From the NCBI RefSeq assembly GCF_014174355.1, contig NZ_JABEQF010000006.1, forward strand, positions 272,436 to 336,435: a stretch of 64,000 bases of DNA. The letters run 5' to 3'. The notes under the pieces were generated by a model. The model worked only from the letters and a program-made list of their open reading frames with translations. It had not been told where the DNA came from and did not search any database. Made by a program: the position numbers and the translations under genes. This stretch comes from Gluconacetobacter azotocaptans. Its GTDB lineage: Bacteria > Pseudomonadota > Alphaproteobacteria > Acetobacterales > Acetobacteraceae. Position 1 is the stretch's first letter. Each line of letters starts with the position of its first letter. This document shows positions 8,293 through 17,290 of the stretch, piece by piece.

Positions 8293-9936
8293 TTATGGCA
8301 GGCTGTCGCCTGCGTCTGCGGCGCGCGCCCGCAACCAGGCTTCCACGGTCGCCAGTTCGTCATATGGGCGTACTTCGTCGACGGTGATGCGTCCCTCGTA
8401 GATGCAGCCGCTTTCTCCATCGAGCGTGATGTCCGCCCCGCTGTCGAAACGCCTGCCTGCGATCAGGCAGCTTTTCCTGTCGGGCGCCACCGCAAGATCG
8501 GCGCATCCGACAATGGCGACCTTGCCGAGTTCGCGCGCCACGACCGCGGCGTGGCTGGTACGGCCGCCATGCGCCGCAAGCAGTCCCTCGGCACTGGCGA
8601 TCCCTTCGATGTCCTCGGTCAGGACGTCATTGCTGACCAGGATGGCCGGCCGCCCCTGCTGGGCAAACTGTCGTGCGACGTCCGCGCTCATGGCAATGGC
8701 GCCCGTTGCGGCGCCTATCCCGGCCGGCGTGCCTTTGGCGATCGCCTGGCCATGCGCGCCCACCACGCGCCGGCGCGTGATCGCGGTGTAATTCAAACCT
8801 TCCAACTGCCGCAGTGCCTCATCGACGCCGATCAGGCCTTCGCGCACCATGTCGACGGCGATCTTCAGGCGCGCCCACGCGGATCGTTTGCCCGCGCGGG
8901 TCTGCAGCATGAAAAGCCGCCCGTCTTCCACGGTGAATTCGAAATCCTGCATATCGTGGAATCTGTCTTCGATCTGCCTGGCGAAGTGTTCCAGGCTCTG
9001 TGCGACCTGCGGCATGATGCGGGCGAGCGTAGTGGCGGGGGTGACACGCCTGCGGCCCGAAACCACGTCGTCGCCCTGCGCATTGAAGGAAAAATCCAGA
9101 TAAAGCCGTTTCTCGCCCGTCGCCGGGTCGCGTGTAAATCCGACGCCCGATCCCGATTTCGGTCCCGAATTGCCGTAGACCATGCGCTGTACGGTCACCG
9201 CGGTGCCGGGAAGGTCGGTCAGATTCCTGATCCGCCGATAGGTCTTCGCGCGATCGGACTCCCATGACCGGAACACCGCGTCCACCGATTGCACAAGCTG
9301 CTCCATGGGCGTGTCGGGGAAGGCACGTTCCGACATTTCTTCGAAAATATCGAGATATCGCAACGCCAGGCCGCGCAGGGACAGGGTATCGAGGTCGGAC
9401 AGGGTCCCGGCCTGCCCGGCCAGCAGCGCGCTTGCCGATGCGTCCTCGAATGGCGCGGGGTCCAGGCCGTGCACGACCTGCCCGTACGAACTGACCAGTC
9501 GCGCATAGCAGTCCCAGACAAGACGGGGATCGCCCGTCTGCGCCATCATCCCCGGCAGGGTCGCGCGCGTCAGCCCGACATTCAGGACCGTGTCGAGCAT
9601 GCCGGGCATCGAGATCGGGGGGCCCGAGCGGACCGCAACCAGCAATGGCCGCCGCGCGTCGCCGAACGCCAGGCCGGTCGCCTGCTCCAGACGGCTCAGC
9701 GGGCCGGCGACGCGCGCCCGGAACTCTTCCATCGGCGGCGGGCCGTTGGCGATCCATTGGGCGCAGAGCGAAGTCGGCAGGACGAAGCCGGGTGGCACGG
9801 GCAGGCCCATCGCGGCCAGAACCACGAGGTTGAAGGCTTTCCCGCCAAGCAGGGACACCGCGCCTGCGGGGGGCGGCAGTACGCCTGCTTCGATGATCTG
9901 GATGGGGTCAGGTTGCAAACCACTCTCCCACGGCAT
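8293..9936 (-). CDS. PEP/pyruvate-binding phosphotransferase lacking the C-terminal barrel (PPDK-like)
   Basis: The N-terminal 350 or so residues match the ATP-grasp part of pyruvate phosphate dikinase: GGKAFNLVVLAAMGLPVPPGF, then SGPPISMPGMLDTVLNVGL. A swivelling phosphohistidine domain follows with GGRTSHAAVVARELG, whose His is the phosphate carrier. The protein then ends near 547 residues, while PPDK is about 870, so the TIM barrel that binds PEP/pyruvate is absent. It may transfer phosphate from ATP to an unknown acceptor. It overlaps the upstream 643-aa gene by 29 bp (53 bp if ATG 9960 is used), so the two are co-translated. Neither start has a strong ribosome site. Confidence 0.8.
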   Translation of the reverse strand: MPWESGLQPDPIQIIEAGVLPPPAGAVSLLGGKAFNLVVLAAMGLPVPPGFVLPTSLCAQWIANGPPPMEEFRARVAGPLSRLEQATGLAFGDARRPLLVAVRSGPPISMPGMLDTVLNVGLTRATLPGMMAQTGDPRLVWDCYARLVSSYGQVVHGLDPAPFEDASASALLAGQAGTLSDLDTLSLRGLALRYLDIFEEMSERAFPDTPMEQLVQSVDAVFRSWESDRAKTYRRIRNLTDLPGTAVTVQRMVYGNSGPKSGSGVGFTRDPATGEKRLYLDFSFNAQGDDVVSGRRRVTPATTLARIMPQVAQSLEHFARQIEDRFHDMQDFEFTVEDGRLFMLQTRAGKRSAWARLKIAVDMVREGLIGVDEALRQLEGLNYTAITRRRVVGAHGQAIAKGTPAGIGAATGAIAMSADVARQFAQQGRPAILVSNDVLTEDIEGIASAEGLLAAHGGRTSHAAVVARELGKVAIVGCADLAVAPDRKSCLIAGRRFDSGADITLDGESGCIYEGRITVDEVRPYDELATVEAWLRARAADAGDSLP

Positions 9937-11839
9937 GATCCGACACGAGGCGGCCCGCATTCAGCAACGCGTCCGCCACCTCCTCCAACCCGTCGGCAAC
10001 GGCGGTCGTGACATGGAACACCCGGGCGTCGACATCCGCGTGCATCAGATGCGTGAACAGGTCGCGCTGGATGTCGTCCGTTGCGTGTTCATGCTCGTGC
10101 AGCCGGTCGAGAAACGCCATGAACGCGCGCATGTCCTGCCGCGCGATGGTCTGGTGTTCGTTGCGCAGCGCGCACAGCAGGCGGACATAGTCCCTGACCG
10201 CCATGATGGCGCCTTCGACCAGAAGCAGAAATCGCTCGCGCAGTTCGACCGGCAGGTCGCGGGGCAGAAATTGCAGAAGAAACGCGACCTCTTCGAATTT
10301 GTCGGCGGCATCGTCGGCCTCCGAGGCGATCATGCGCCAGGCGCGCACCTTGCCGTCGCGGGACAGGTCGCAGATGCGTCCCACCTGCCGGTCGGCAAGT
10401 GCTTCCCAGAGCTTGGCCCGCGTAGCGGCCCCACCGAGATCGGCGACATTGTCCAGCAGCGTGGCATGCACCAGGTTGCCCAGGTCAAGGATCAGCGCGG
10501 CATGGTCCACGGCATCATCGAGAATGCGATCGGCCACGGATCCGACGCGCATCATCAATTCCGCCTGCAACAGGTCACGGATGACGAAGGGCGATCGGCC
10601 GCCGCGCAGATTTTCGCTGGCGATGCGCAATGTCTCACGCAAAAACGTCGTCGTGTCGTCCTTGCCGAGGGCGCGCTGCAGAGAGGTATAGGAGACGCCG
10701 GTGATCCGCGACACGGTTTCCAGCAGATCGTCGATCATGACCTCGCCGCCGATTTCCAGATAGGCGCGATGGCCATATTCGTGATCGGCGGCCCAGTCCA
10801 GAATGGCGACAGCTTCCCGGCGTGGGACGAAGCGGCCGAGGCTTTTCCGCGCCTTGTTCCAGTCGATGAGAAATACGAGTGACGCGCCCAGCTCCTCCAG
10901 CGCGGCATCGAGCGTCGCCAGGTCGGGGGCGTCGAACGTTCCAACCGTGACAAGGAAAACATCGTCCTCCATGCCCTGCGCGTGCCGGTTGGAGACGGTC
11001 CACGAAAACCGGGGCAGGCGTCTTTGGAAAAAATCGAGACGTTGTTTATGAATATCGCTGTGGATGATGTTCAGGCGGAGGTTCTCGACCTGGGCGATCA
11101 GAACATGCGCGTCAGTCGTGCCCAGATCGTTCTGGATGATCATGCGGGCGCCGTCGCGCATTGCGTTGGTGGCCAGCCCCGGGTGGTTGAACTTCAGGGG
11201 CGCCGTTCGGTTCAGCCCATGCATGAATGCGACAAGGCGGTCCCTGTCCGCCTGGTCCAGGAGGTAGGCGCGGGCGCCCGCAACGTCCGTTTCCGCCAGG
11301 CCGGCGGCGATGTCGTTGATGGCTTTGTGCATCTCCATCACCAGGCCGTGGAACGACGCCTCGTCGCTGCCTGAAAGGCGCGACAGCCGCGACACCAGGC
11401 CAGGGGTCAGGACGTCGCCGTCGAGATGAAGGGATGCGCGAAGCGCCTGCTCACGTCCGCGGAACGTGGCTGCCGCCGCGCGGTCGAAGAGGCCTGCGGT
11501 CACGCCCGCCTCCACGGCCGCGCACATGTGCGACAGGTCGTCCAGCAGGCGCGACATCACCGCGCCGATCTGTGGCACCCGGACGCCGTCGCCGGTTCGC
11601 TCCAGCAGGGCGGGAGGATCGTAAAGCGGGTTATGGTCGAGCCCGGCCAGGGCCCGTTCGGCCCCCAGATCCGCAAAAGGCGTACGATCGTCCCGGCCGG
11701 ACGATGCCTCGATGGCCTGCAGCCAGCTCAGGGCGAATTTTATGCGGGCATTCGCGGCCAGTCCGTCCGCAATCAGGTTGGGCAGAAGCAGCGCGCCCTG
11801 CGCGAGCTCGGCAACCACGGTCTCCTTCTGGATGGTCAT
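9908..11839 (-). CDS. Unknown 643-aa protein with PhoU-like C-terminal region
   Basis: I do not recognise the first 420 or so residues. The last 180 or so are amphipathic and helical with an acid-rich segment (ASEADDAADKFEEVAFLL) resembling PhoU/DUF47 proteins, which are linked to phosphate homeostasis; this match is by eye. ATG 11839 has GGAGGG about 10 bases upstream. It is the first gene of a two-gene operon with the truncated PPDK-like gene, and it diverges from a CBS-BON gene and PEP synthase. A regulatory or partner role for the PPDK-like enzyme is inference. Confidence 0.7.
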   Translation of the reverse strand: MTIQKETVVAELAQGALLLPNLIADGLAANARIKFALSWLQAIEASSGRDDRTPFADLGAERALAGLDHNPLYDPPALLERTGDGVRVPQIGAVMSRLLDDLSHMCAAVEAGVTAGLFDRAAAATFRGREQALRASLHLDGDVLTPGLVSRLSRLSGSDEASFHGLVMEMHKAINDIAAGLAETDVAGARAYLLDQADRDRLVAFMHGLNRTAPLKFNHPGLATNAMRDGARMIIQNDLGTTDAHVLIAQVENLRLNIIHSDIHKQRLDFFQRRLPRFSWTVSNRHAQGMEDDVFLVTVGTFDAPDLATLDAALEELGASLVFLIDWNKARKSLGRFVPRREAVAILDWAADHEYGHRAYLEIGGEVMIDDLLETVSRITGVSYTSLQRALGKDDTTTFLRETLRIASENLRGGRSPFVIRDLLQAELMMRVGSVADRILDDAVDHAALILDLGNLVHATLLDNVADLGGAATRAKLWEALADRQVGRICDLSRDGKVRAWRMIASEADDAADKFEEVAFLLQFLPRDLPVELRERFLLLVEGAIMAVRDYVRLLCALRNEHQTIARQDMRAFMAFLDRLHEHEHATDDIQRDLFTHLMHADVDARVFHVTTAVADGLEEVADALLNAGRLVSDHAVGEWFAT

Positions 11840-11874
11840 TCTGTTTTCCCTCCCAGGGGGCCGGCCGGGCCATT

Positions 11875-11910
11875 GACCATGTCGGTCGCGGGATGACGGG
11901 GAACATGGTC
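11875..11910. promoter_or_regulatory. Inverted repeat in divergent promoter region
   Basis: GACCATGT at 11875-11882 and its exact reverse complement ACATGGTC at 11903-11910 flank 20 bases. The element sits 36 bp upstream of the 643-aa gene and 200 bp upstream of the CBS-BON gene, in the only intergenic region able to drive both arms of the module. It looks like a dimeric operator; the regulator is unknown. The rest of the 270-bp spacer holds no gene I can support. Confidence 0.45.
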
Positions 11911-12109
11911 CCTAAACGCCGTCGCGGTGTGCGGTTGCATCATCACGAATCCCGGAGTGCGATTGCAGGGGGGGCGGCGCGCGCGCATCTAGGGTCACCG
12001 GGTGTCCCGCAGGGTGGACGCTCGAAACATTCATTCGGTGGCCTGCCGATATCCGGCATTTACCCATCACGTCCGGGGGCGGGACGCTACGCATCGGAGA
12101 CCGCGTGTC

Positions 12110-12817
12110 ATGCAGGTCAAGGACGTCATGACCTCGCCGGCAATCTGTGTCGAGCCAACGCAATCGGTCGCGGACGCCATCCGGCTGATGGTGGCTCATA
12201 AAATCAGCGGGCTGCCGGTCATAACCGAGAAGGGGCATCTGGTCGGCATTCTGACCGAAGGCGACCTCATGCGCCGGAGCGAACTGGAAACCGCCGGGCA
12301 TTCGTGGTTCGGGGACCTGTTCCGGTCGTCGGGGCGGCAGGCCGAGGACTATGTCCACAGTCATGGCCGCAAGGTTGCCGATATCATGTCGGAGCGGCTC
12401 GTGTCCGTCGGGCCCGAGACGCCGTTGCGCGACGCCGTCGCCACGCTGATGCTGCAGCATATCAGGCGATTGCCGGTCGTGAAGAACGGCCAGGTCGTGG
12501 GCATGCTGTCGCGCGCCGACGTGCTGCGCGCGTTGCTGCCGCTGATGTCGGGCGCGTCTGCGGTGTCCGACGACCAGAGCATCAGGCAGTCCATCCTGGA
12601 GGAATACCAGAGCGAATTGCACCTGGGCGCGCGGAGCGCCATCAGCGTGGATGTCAGGAACGGGGTGGTGGACCTTGGCGGTACCGTCACCGACGACCGG
12701 CTGCGCACCGCGGCCCGTGTGGCGGCGGAAAACGTGAAGGGGGTCGTTTCCGTCGTGGACCACATTACCTGCGTCGAACCGTTCGCGGGCGTCACCATCC
12801 CTCCGCCCCCGTTGTAA
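12110..12817 (+). CDS. CBS-domain and BON-domain protein
   Basis: 235-residue cytoplasmic protein with two CBS motifs (starting VKDVMTSPAICVEP and VADIMSERLVSVGPETPL), which bind adenine nucleotides in this family, followed by a C-terminal BON domain (ISVDVRNGVVDLGGTV, then VVSVVDHI). CBS-BON proteins usually act as energy-state sensors or regulators rather than enzymes. ATG 12110 has GGAGA about 10 bases upstream; the frame extends to 12002 without a better start. It leads the PEP synthase-PfkB-PRPP synthetase set, 42 bp ahead of PEP synthase. Confidence 0.88.
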   Translation: MQVKDVMTSPAICVEPTQSVADAIRLMVAHKISGLPVITEKGHLVGILTEGDLMRRSELETAGHSWFGDLFRSSGRQAEDYVHSHGRKVADIMSERLVSVGPETPLRDAVATLMLQHIRRLPVVKNGQVVGMLSRADVLRALLPLMSGASAVSDDQSIRQSILEEYQSELHLGARSAISVDVRNGVVDLGGTVTDDRLRTAARVAAENVKGVVSVVDHITCVEPFAGVTIPPPPL

Positions 12818-12859
12818 GGCGCCGCGGCGTTTCGCGGCCAGGAAGAGGGAGCGGGCGTG

Positions 12860-15265
12860 ATGACGGACTCTTCGGAATCCCTGCGATGGTTCGAAGATGT
12901 CGGACTTGGGGATGTTCCCCTGGTGGGCGGCAAGAATGCCTCGCTGGGCGAGATGTACCGGGGGCTGGCGGCGCAGGGTATCCTGGTGCCCAACGGGTTC
13001 GTTCTGACGGCGCGCGCCTATCGCGACGCGCTGGACGCGGCAGACGCTTGGCCGGCCCTGCATGCCCTGCTGGACCCTCTGGACCCGACCGACATCGCCC
13101 TGCTGGCGCGGCAGGCGGCCCGGGCGCGCGACCTGGTTTATGCCGCCACCGGCACCGGGACGCTGCACCGGCTTGTCGGCGATGCCTATCGTCTTCTCGA
13201 AGCGCAATATGGTCCGGATGTCGCGGTCGCGGTCCGCAGTTCCGCGACGGCGGAGGATCTTCCCACGGCCAGCTTCGCGGGCCAGCACGAGTCCTACCTG
13301 AATGTCAGCGGGATCGAGGCGATCTTCGAGGCATGCCGCCACTGCTTTGCCTCGCTCTTCACAGACCGGGCCATCGTATATCGCGCCGATAACGGCTTCG
13401 ACCATTTCAAGGTCAGCCTGTCCGTCGGGGTCATGAAGCTGGTTCATGCCGATCGCGCGTCCAGCGGCGTCATCTTTACCCTGGATACCGAATCCGGCTT
13501 CCGCGACGTCGTCCTGATTACCGGGGCCTACGGGCTGGGCGAAAACATCGTCCAGGGCACCATCGATCCGGACGAATTCTATGTCCACAAGCCGACCTTT
13601 CGCCAGGGACACCGTACCGTGCTGCGGCATGTCCTGGGACGGAAGCAGCTGACGATGGGCCTGGAGCCGGGTCCCGGCGGATCGCGCGTCCGCAACGCGC
13701 CGACCCCGCCGGACCGGCAGAAGCACTTCTGCATCAGCGATGCCGAAGCCCTGTGCCTGGCCGACCAGGCGCTGCTGATCGAGGATCATTATTCGCGACA
13801 GGCCGGCCACCCGGTGCCGATGGACATCGAGTGGGCCAAGGATGCCGATGACGGCCGGCTCTATATCGTTCAGGCGCGACCCGAGACCGTGGCCTCGCGC
13901 AGGGGCGCGGCCATGCTGGAAACCTATACCCTGACGGGGGACGGGGCCGTGCTGGCGCGCGGCCGGGCCGTGGGCGAGAAGATCGGGGGCGGTCCGGTCC
14001 GCGTGATTTCCACCCGGGACGAACTTGAATCCTTCCAGCCCGGCGACGTCCTGGTCGCGCCTTCGACCAATCCCGACTGGGAGGCGGTCATGAAGACCGC
14101 GGCCGCCATCGTGACCGATCACGGCGGCCGTACCTGCCATGCCGCCATCATCGCGCGCGAACTGGGGGTTCCGGCGGTCGTCGGGACCGGCGACGCGACG
14201 CGGGTCCTGCGGTCGGGACAGCGCGTCACAGTTTCGTGCGCGGGGGGCGAGAGCGGGGCGATTTACGAGGGCGAGATCCCCTTCACGCTCACCCGCACCG
14301 ACGTCGGCAGCCTGCCGCGCCCGCGCACGCCCGTCATGGTCAATCTGGGCAATCCGGAACTGGCGTTCAGGACGGCGATGATGCCCTGCGCGGGAGTGGG
14401 GCTGGCGCGCATGGAGTTCATCATCAGCGAATCCATCGGCATCCATCCGATGGCGCTGGCGCACCCCGAACGCCTGGCGCCCGACGACCGGCGGCGGGTG
14501 GCCGAACGCACGGCGGAGAGCCCGTCGCCTGGAGACTATTTCATCCGCGCCCTGTCGGAGGGGATCGGCACGATTGCCGCCGCCTTCCATCCCAGGCCGG
14601 TCATCGTGCGGCTGTCGGATTTCAAGACCAACGAATATGCGGCCCTGATCGGCGGCGCGACGTTCGAGCCGCACGAGGAGAACCCCATGATCGGCTTTCG
14701 CGGCGCGTCGCGCTATGCCCACCCGGCCTATGCCGACGGCTTCGCGCTGGAATGCGCGGCGCTGTCGCGGGTGCGGGGGGAGATGGGGCTGACCAACCTG
14801 ATCGTCATGGTGCCGTTCTGCCGCCGGGTGGTGGAAGCCGAACGCGTGCTGGCCGCGATGGGCCGGAACGGCCTGGCGCGCGGCAAGGACGGGCTGGAGA
14901 TCTACATGATGTGCGAAATCCCCAACAACGTCATCCAGATCGATTCCTTTGCCGCGGAATTCGACGGATTTTCGATCGGATCGAATGATCTGACCCAGCT
15001 TACGCTGGGTGTGGACCGCGATTCCGAAATCGTCGCGTTCGATTTCGATGAAGGCGATCCGGGCATGCGCGAAATGCTGCGCCTGGCCGTGACCGGCGCC
15101 CGGCGCAACGAACGCAAGATCGGGATCTGTGGCGAGGCCCCGGCGAACGATCCGGATATCGCCCGCTTCCTGGTCGCGATCGGCATCGATTCGATCAGCG
15201 TCAATCCGTCCAGCCTGCTTCGCACCATGGATGTCGTCCGCCAGGCCGAGGACGCCATGGCCTGA
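12860..15265 (+). CDS. ppsA: Phosphoenolpyruvate synthase
   Basis: Makes PEP from pyruvate and ATP with AMP and phosphate as products, the entry step for gluconeogenesis from C3 acids. At 801 residues it matches the family length and has all three parts: N-terminal ATP-grasp domain (VGGKNASLGEM), phosphohistidine domain (GGRTCHAAIIARELG) and C-terminal PEP/pyruvate barrel ending with the catalytic cysteine in GICGEAPAND. A GTG immediately before the ATG could also start it; a GAGGGAG ribosome site serves both. It contrasts with the barrel-less homologue at 8293-9936. Confidence 0.93.
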   Translation: MTDSSESLRWFEDVGLGDVPLVGGKNASLGEMYRGLAAQGILVPNGFVLTARAYRDALDAADAWPALHALLDPLDPTDIALLARQAARARDLVYAATGTGTLHRLVGDAYRLLEAQYGPDVAVAVRSSATAEDLPTASFAGQHESYLNVSGIEAIFEACRHCFASLFTDRAIVYRADNGFDHFKVSLSVGVMKLVHADRASSGVIFTLDTESGFRDVVLITGAYGLGENIVQGTIDPDEFYVHKPTFRQGHRTVLRHVLGRKQLTMGLEPGPGGSRVRNAPTPPDRQKHFCISDAEALCLADQALLIEDHYSRQAGHPVPMDIEWAKDADDGRLYIVQARPETVASRRGAAMLETYTLTGDGAVLARGRAVGEKIGGGPVRVISTRDELESFQPGDVLVAPSTNPDWEAVMKTAAAIVTDHGGRTCHAAIIARELGVPAVVGTGDATRVLRSGQRVTVSCAGGESGAIYEGEIPFTLTRTDVGSLPRPRTPVMVNLGNPELAFRTAMMPCAGVGLARMEFIISESIGIHPMALAHPERLAPDDRRRVAERTAESPSPGDYFIRALSEGIGTIAAAFHPRPVIVRLSDFKTNEYAALIGGATFEPHEENPMIGFRGASRYAHPAYADGFALECAALSRVRGEMGLTNLIVMVPFCRRVVEAERVLAAMGRNGLARGKDGLEIYMMCEIPNNVIQIDSFAAEFDGFSIGSNDLTQLTLGVDRDSEIVAFDFDEGDPGMREMLRLAVTGARRNERKIGICGEAPANDPDIARFLVAIGIDSISVNPSSLLRTMDVVRQAEDAMA

Positions 15266-15301
15266 AGGGCGCGCATCGCCCCCTGCGCGGGATCACCTGA
15301 C

Positions 15302-16294
15302 ATGTCCCAGATTATTGCGACATTGACGCTCAACCCCGCCGTGGACGTCGCCTGCGTCGCGGCGGAGGTGCGCCCGACGCAGAAGATCCGCACGGCGGAC
15401 GAGCGGCTGGACCCCGGCGGCGGGGGGATCAACGTCGCCCGCGTCATCCATGAGCTGGGCGGCCAGACCCTGGCCGTGATCATGACCGGCGGCGTGACCG
15501 GGCGCCTGGTCGAGGAACTGCTCGACCAGGCCGGCGTGCCCTGGAAGAGCCTGCCGATCGGGGGGCGGACCCGCATCTGCCTGAACGTGCAGGAGCGCGC
15601 GAGCCATCTGGAATACCGTTTCGTGTCCGAGGGCCCCCTGATCGACGAGGCCGAATGGCGGAACAGCCTGGCGATCCTGGAGACCCTTGATGCCGGCTGG
15701 GTCGTTGCAAGCGGCAGCCTGCCGCGCGGGGTGCCCGACGATTTCTATGCGCGGGCGGCCGCCGTGGGGGCGCGGCGGGGCTGGCGCCTTGCCGTCGATA
15801 CATCCGGCGCGGCCCTGCGCGCGGTCGTCGGCCAGGGGGTGGACCTGCTGAAACTCAGCCATGGGGAATTCGAGTCCCTGGTCGGCCATCCGGTCCAGGG
15901 ACAGGATGCCCTGGCGACGGAGATCGGGCGGGTGCTGCGTGCCGGCGCGGCCCGGATGATCGCCGTCAGCCTCGGGCCGGACGGGGCATGGCTGGGATCC
16001 GCCGCCGGCCTGACGTACCTGGCCGCCCCGCCGGTGCAGGTGCGCGGCGCCGTCGGCGCGGGCGACAGTTTCATGGCGGGCCTGGTGCTGGGCCTGACAC
16101 GCGGCATGCCCCCCGACGAGGCGCTGGCCCTGGCCGTCGCCGCCGGGTCCGCCAGCGTCGAATTCTATGGCACGGCCCAGGCCCGGCGCGATACGGTCGA
16201 GACCCTGTTCCGGCAGATCAGGGCGAGCGCTCCGCCCAATGCAAAGGGATCGAACGGTGGAACCACCGCAGGCACGACCCGGCCGGCAGGCTGA
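15302..16294 (+). CDS. PfkB-family sugar kinase (phosphofructokinase type)
   Basis: 330-residue ribokinase-fold kinase. It begins IIATLTLNPAVDVAC, has the N-terminal GGGGINVARVIHELGG signature and the C-terminal catalytic GAVGAGDSFMAGLVLG with the active-site Asp. The NPAVD opening and overall pattern match 1-phosphofructokinase and E. coli Pfk-2. Acetic acid bacteria commonly lack the PfkA enzyme, so this may be their only phosphofructokinase-like activity; that is inference. It lies 36 bp after ppsA, and its 3' end overlaps the next gene by 38 bp. Confidence 0.88.
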   Translation: MSQIIATLTLNPAVDVACVAAEVRPTQKIRTADERLDPGGGGINVARVIHELGGQTLAVIMTGGVTGRLVEELLDQAGVPWKSLPIGGRTRICLNVQERASHLEYRFVSEGPLIDEAEWRNSLAILETLDAGWVVASGSLPRGVPDDFYARAAAVGARRGWRLAVDTSGAALRAVVGQGVDLLKLSHGEFESLVGHPVQGQDALATEIGRVLRAGAARMIAVSLGPDGAWLGSAAGLTYLAAPPVQVRGAVGAGDSFMAGLVLGLTRGMPPDEALALAVAAGSASVEFYGTAQARRDTVETLFRQIRASAPPNAKGSNGGTTAGTTRPAG

Positions 16295-17288
16295 CCCCCT
16301 GGCGGACGCCGCCATTCGCCTGTTCGCCCTAGCCGGCACCGACGCGCTGGGGCACGGGGTTGCCCGGCACCTGGGCCTGACGCTGAGCCGGCACGAGGAA
16401 CGCGATTTCGAGGACGGCGAACACAAGACCCGCGCGCTGGACCCGGTGTGCGGCGCGGATGTCTATCTGCTGCACAGTCTGCATGGCGATGCGGCGGGCA
16501 GCGCCAATGACCGGCTGTGCCGGCTGCTGTTCTTTATCGGCGCCTGCAAGGATGCGGGGGCCGCGCGCGTGACCGCCATCGCGCCCTATCTGTGCTATGG
16601 GCGCAAGGACCGGCGGACGAAGCCGAACGACCCGGTGACGACGCGCTATGTCGCCACGTTGTTCGAAGCCGTCGGAACCGACCGTCTGGTCACGATGGAC
16701 GTGCATGACGAGGCGGCGTTCGAAAACGCCTTCCGCCGGCGGACGGTGGCGCTGACGGCCGTCCCCCTGCTGGTGACGTCCATCCGCAGCCTGACCGCCG
16801 ACGCCGGGCGTCTGTGCGTCGTTTCGCCGGACCTTGGCGGGGGCAAGCGGGCCGAACGCCTGCGCGGGGCGCTGGAGGAAGCGACCGGACGCCCTGTCGG
16901 CACGGCCTTCGCCGAGAAGCACCGCAGCGGCGGGCAGGTCTCCGGCGACCTGTTCGTGGGGGATGTGGCGGGCGCGACCTGCATCGTCATCGACGATATG
17001 GTCAGCACCGGCGGAACGCTTGCCCGCGCGGCCCGCGCCGCGCGCGGCGGCGGGGCGCGGCAGGTGGTGGCCTGCGTCACCCATGGTCTGTTCTCGGCCG
17101 GCGCGGAGACCGTCCTGGCCGAACCGGCCATCGACCGTATCCTGATGACAGACACGGTCCCGCCCGTCCGGTTGCCGGACGGGCCGGCCCGACGCAAGCT
17201 GGAGGTCGTGTCCGCCGCGCCGCTGTTTGCCGAAGCCATTCGCAGGCTGCACCGCGACCTGCCGCTGTCGGACCTGTTCGTATTCTGA
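16257..17288 (+). CDS. Ribose-phosphate pyrophosphokinase homologue
   Basis: PRPP synthetase-like protein of about 343 residues with the PRPP-binding loop CIVIDDMVSTGGTLA, the segment YGRKDRRTKPNDPVTTRYVA, and the region DVHDEAAFENAFRR in place of the usual catalytic loop. It would make PRPP from ribose 5-phosphate and ATP. I chose GTG 16257 because AAGGGAT precedes it; this gives a 38-bp overlap with the PfkB gene. An ATG at 16239 is an alternative. The N-terminus and genome context differ from housekeeping prs, so it is likely a specialised paralogue. Confidence 0.82.
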   Translation: MEPPQARPGRQADPLADAAIRLFALAGTDALGHGVARHLGLTLSRHEERDFEDGEHKTRALDPVCGADVYLLHSLHGDAAGSANDRLCRLLFFIGACKDAGAARVTAIAPYLCYGRKDRRTKPNDPVTTRYVATLFEAVGTDRLVTMDVHDEAAFENAFRRRTVALTAVPLLVTSIRSLTADAGRLCVVSPDLGGGKRAERLRGALEEATGRPVGTAFAEKHRSGGQVSGDLFVGDVAGATCIVIDDMVSTGGTLARAARAARGGGARQVVACVTHGLFSAGAETVLAEPAIDRILMTDTVPPVRLPDGPARRKLEVVSAAPLFAEAIRRLHRDLPLSDLFVF

Positions 17289-17290
17289 GA

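Noticed and set aside
11900..11922. An EcfG-type general-stress promoter (GGAAC plus CGTT) ahead of the CBS-BON gene.
   Set aside because: GGAAC is present but the downstream element is CGTC at 15 bases, off in both sequence and spacing.
11912..14722. A 936-codon minus-strand open frame opposite the CBS-BON and PEP synthase genes.
   Set aside because: Shadow frame of ppsA; the plus-strand product has all PEP synthase motifs while this one has none.
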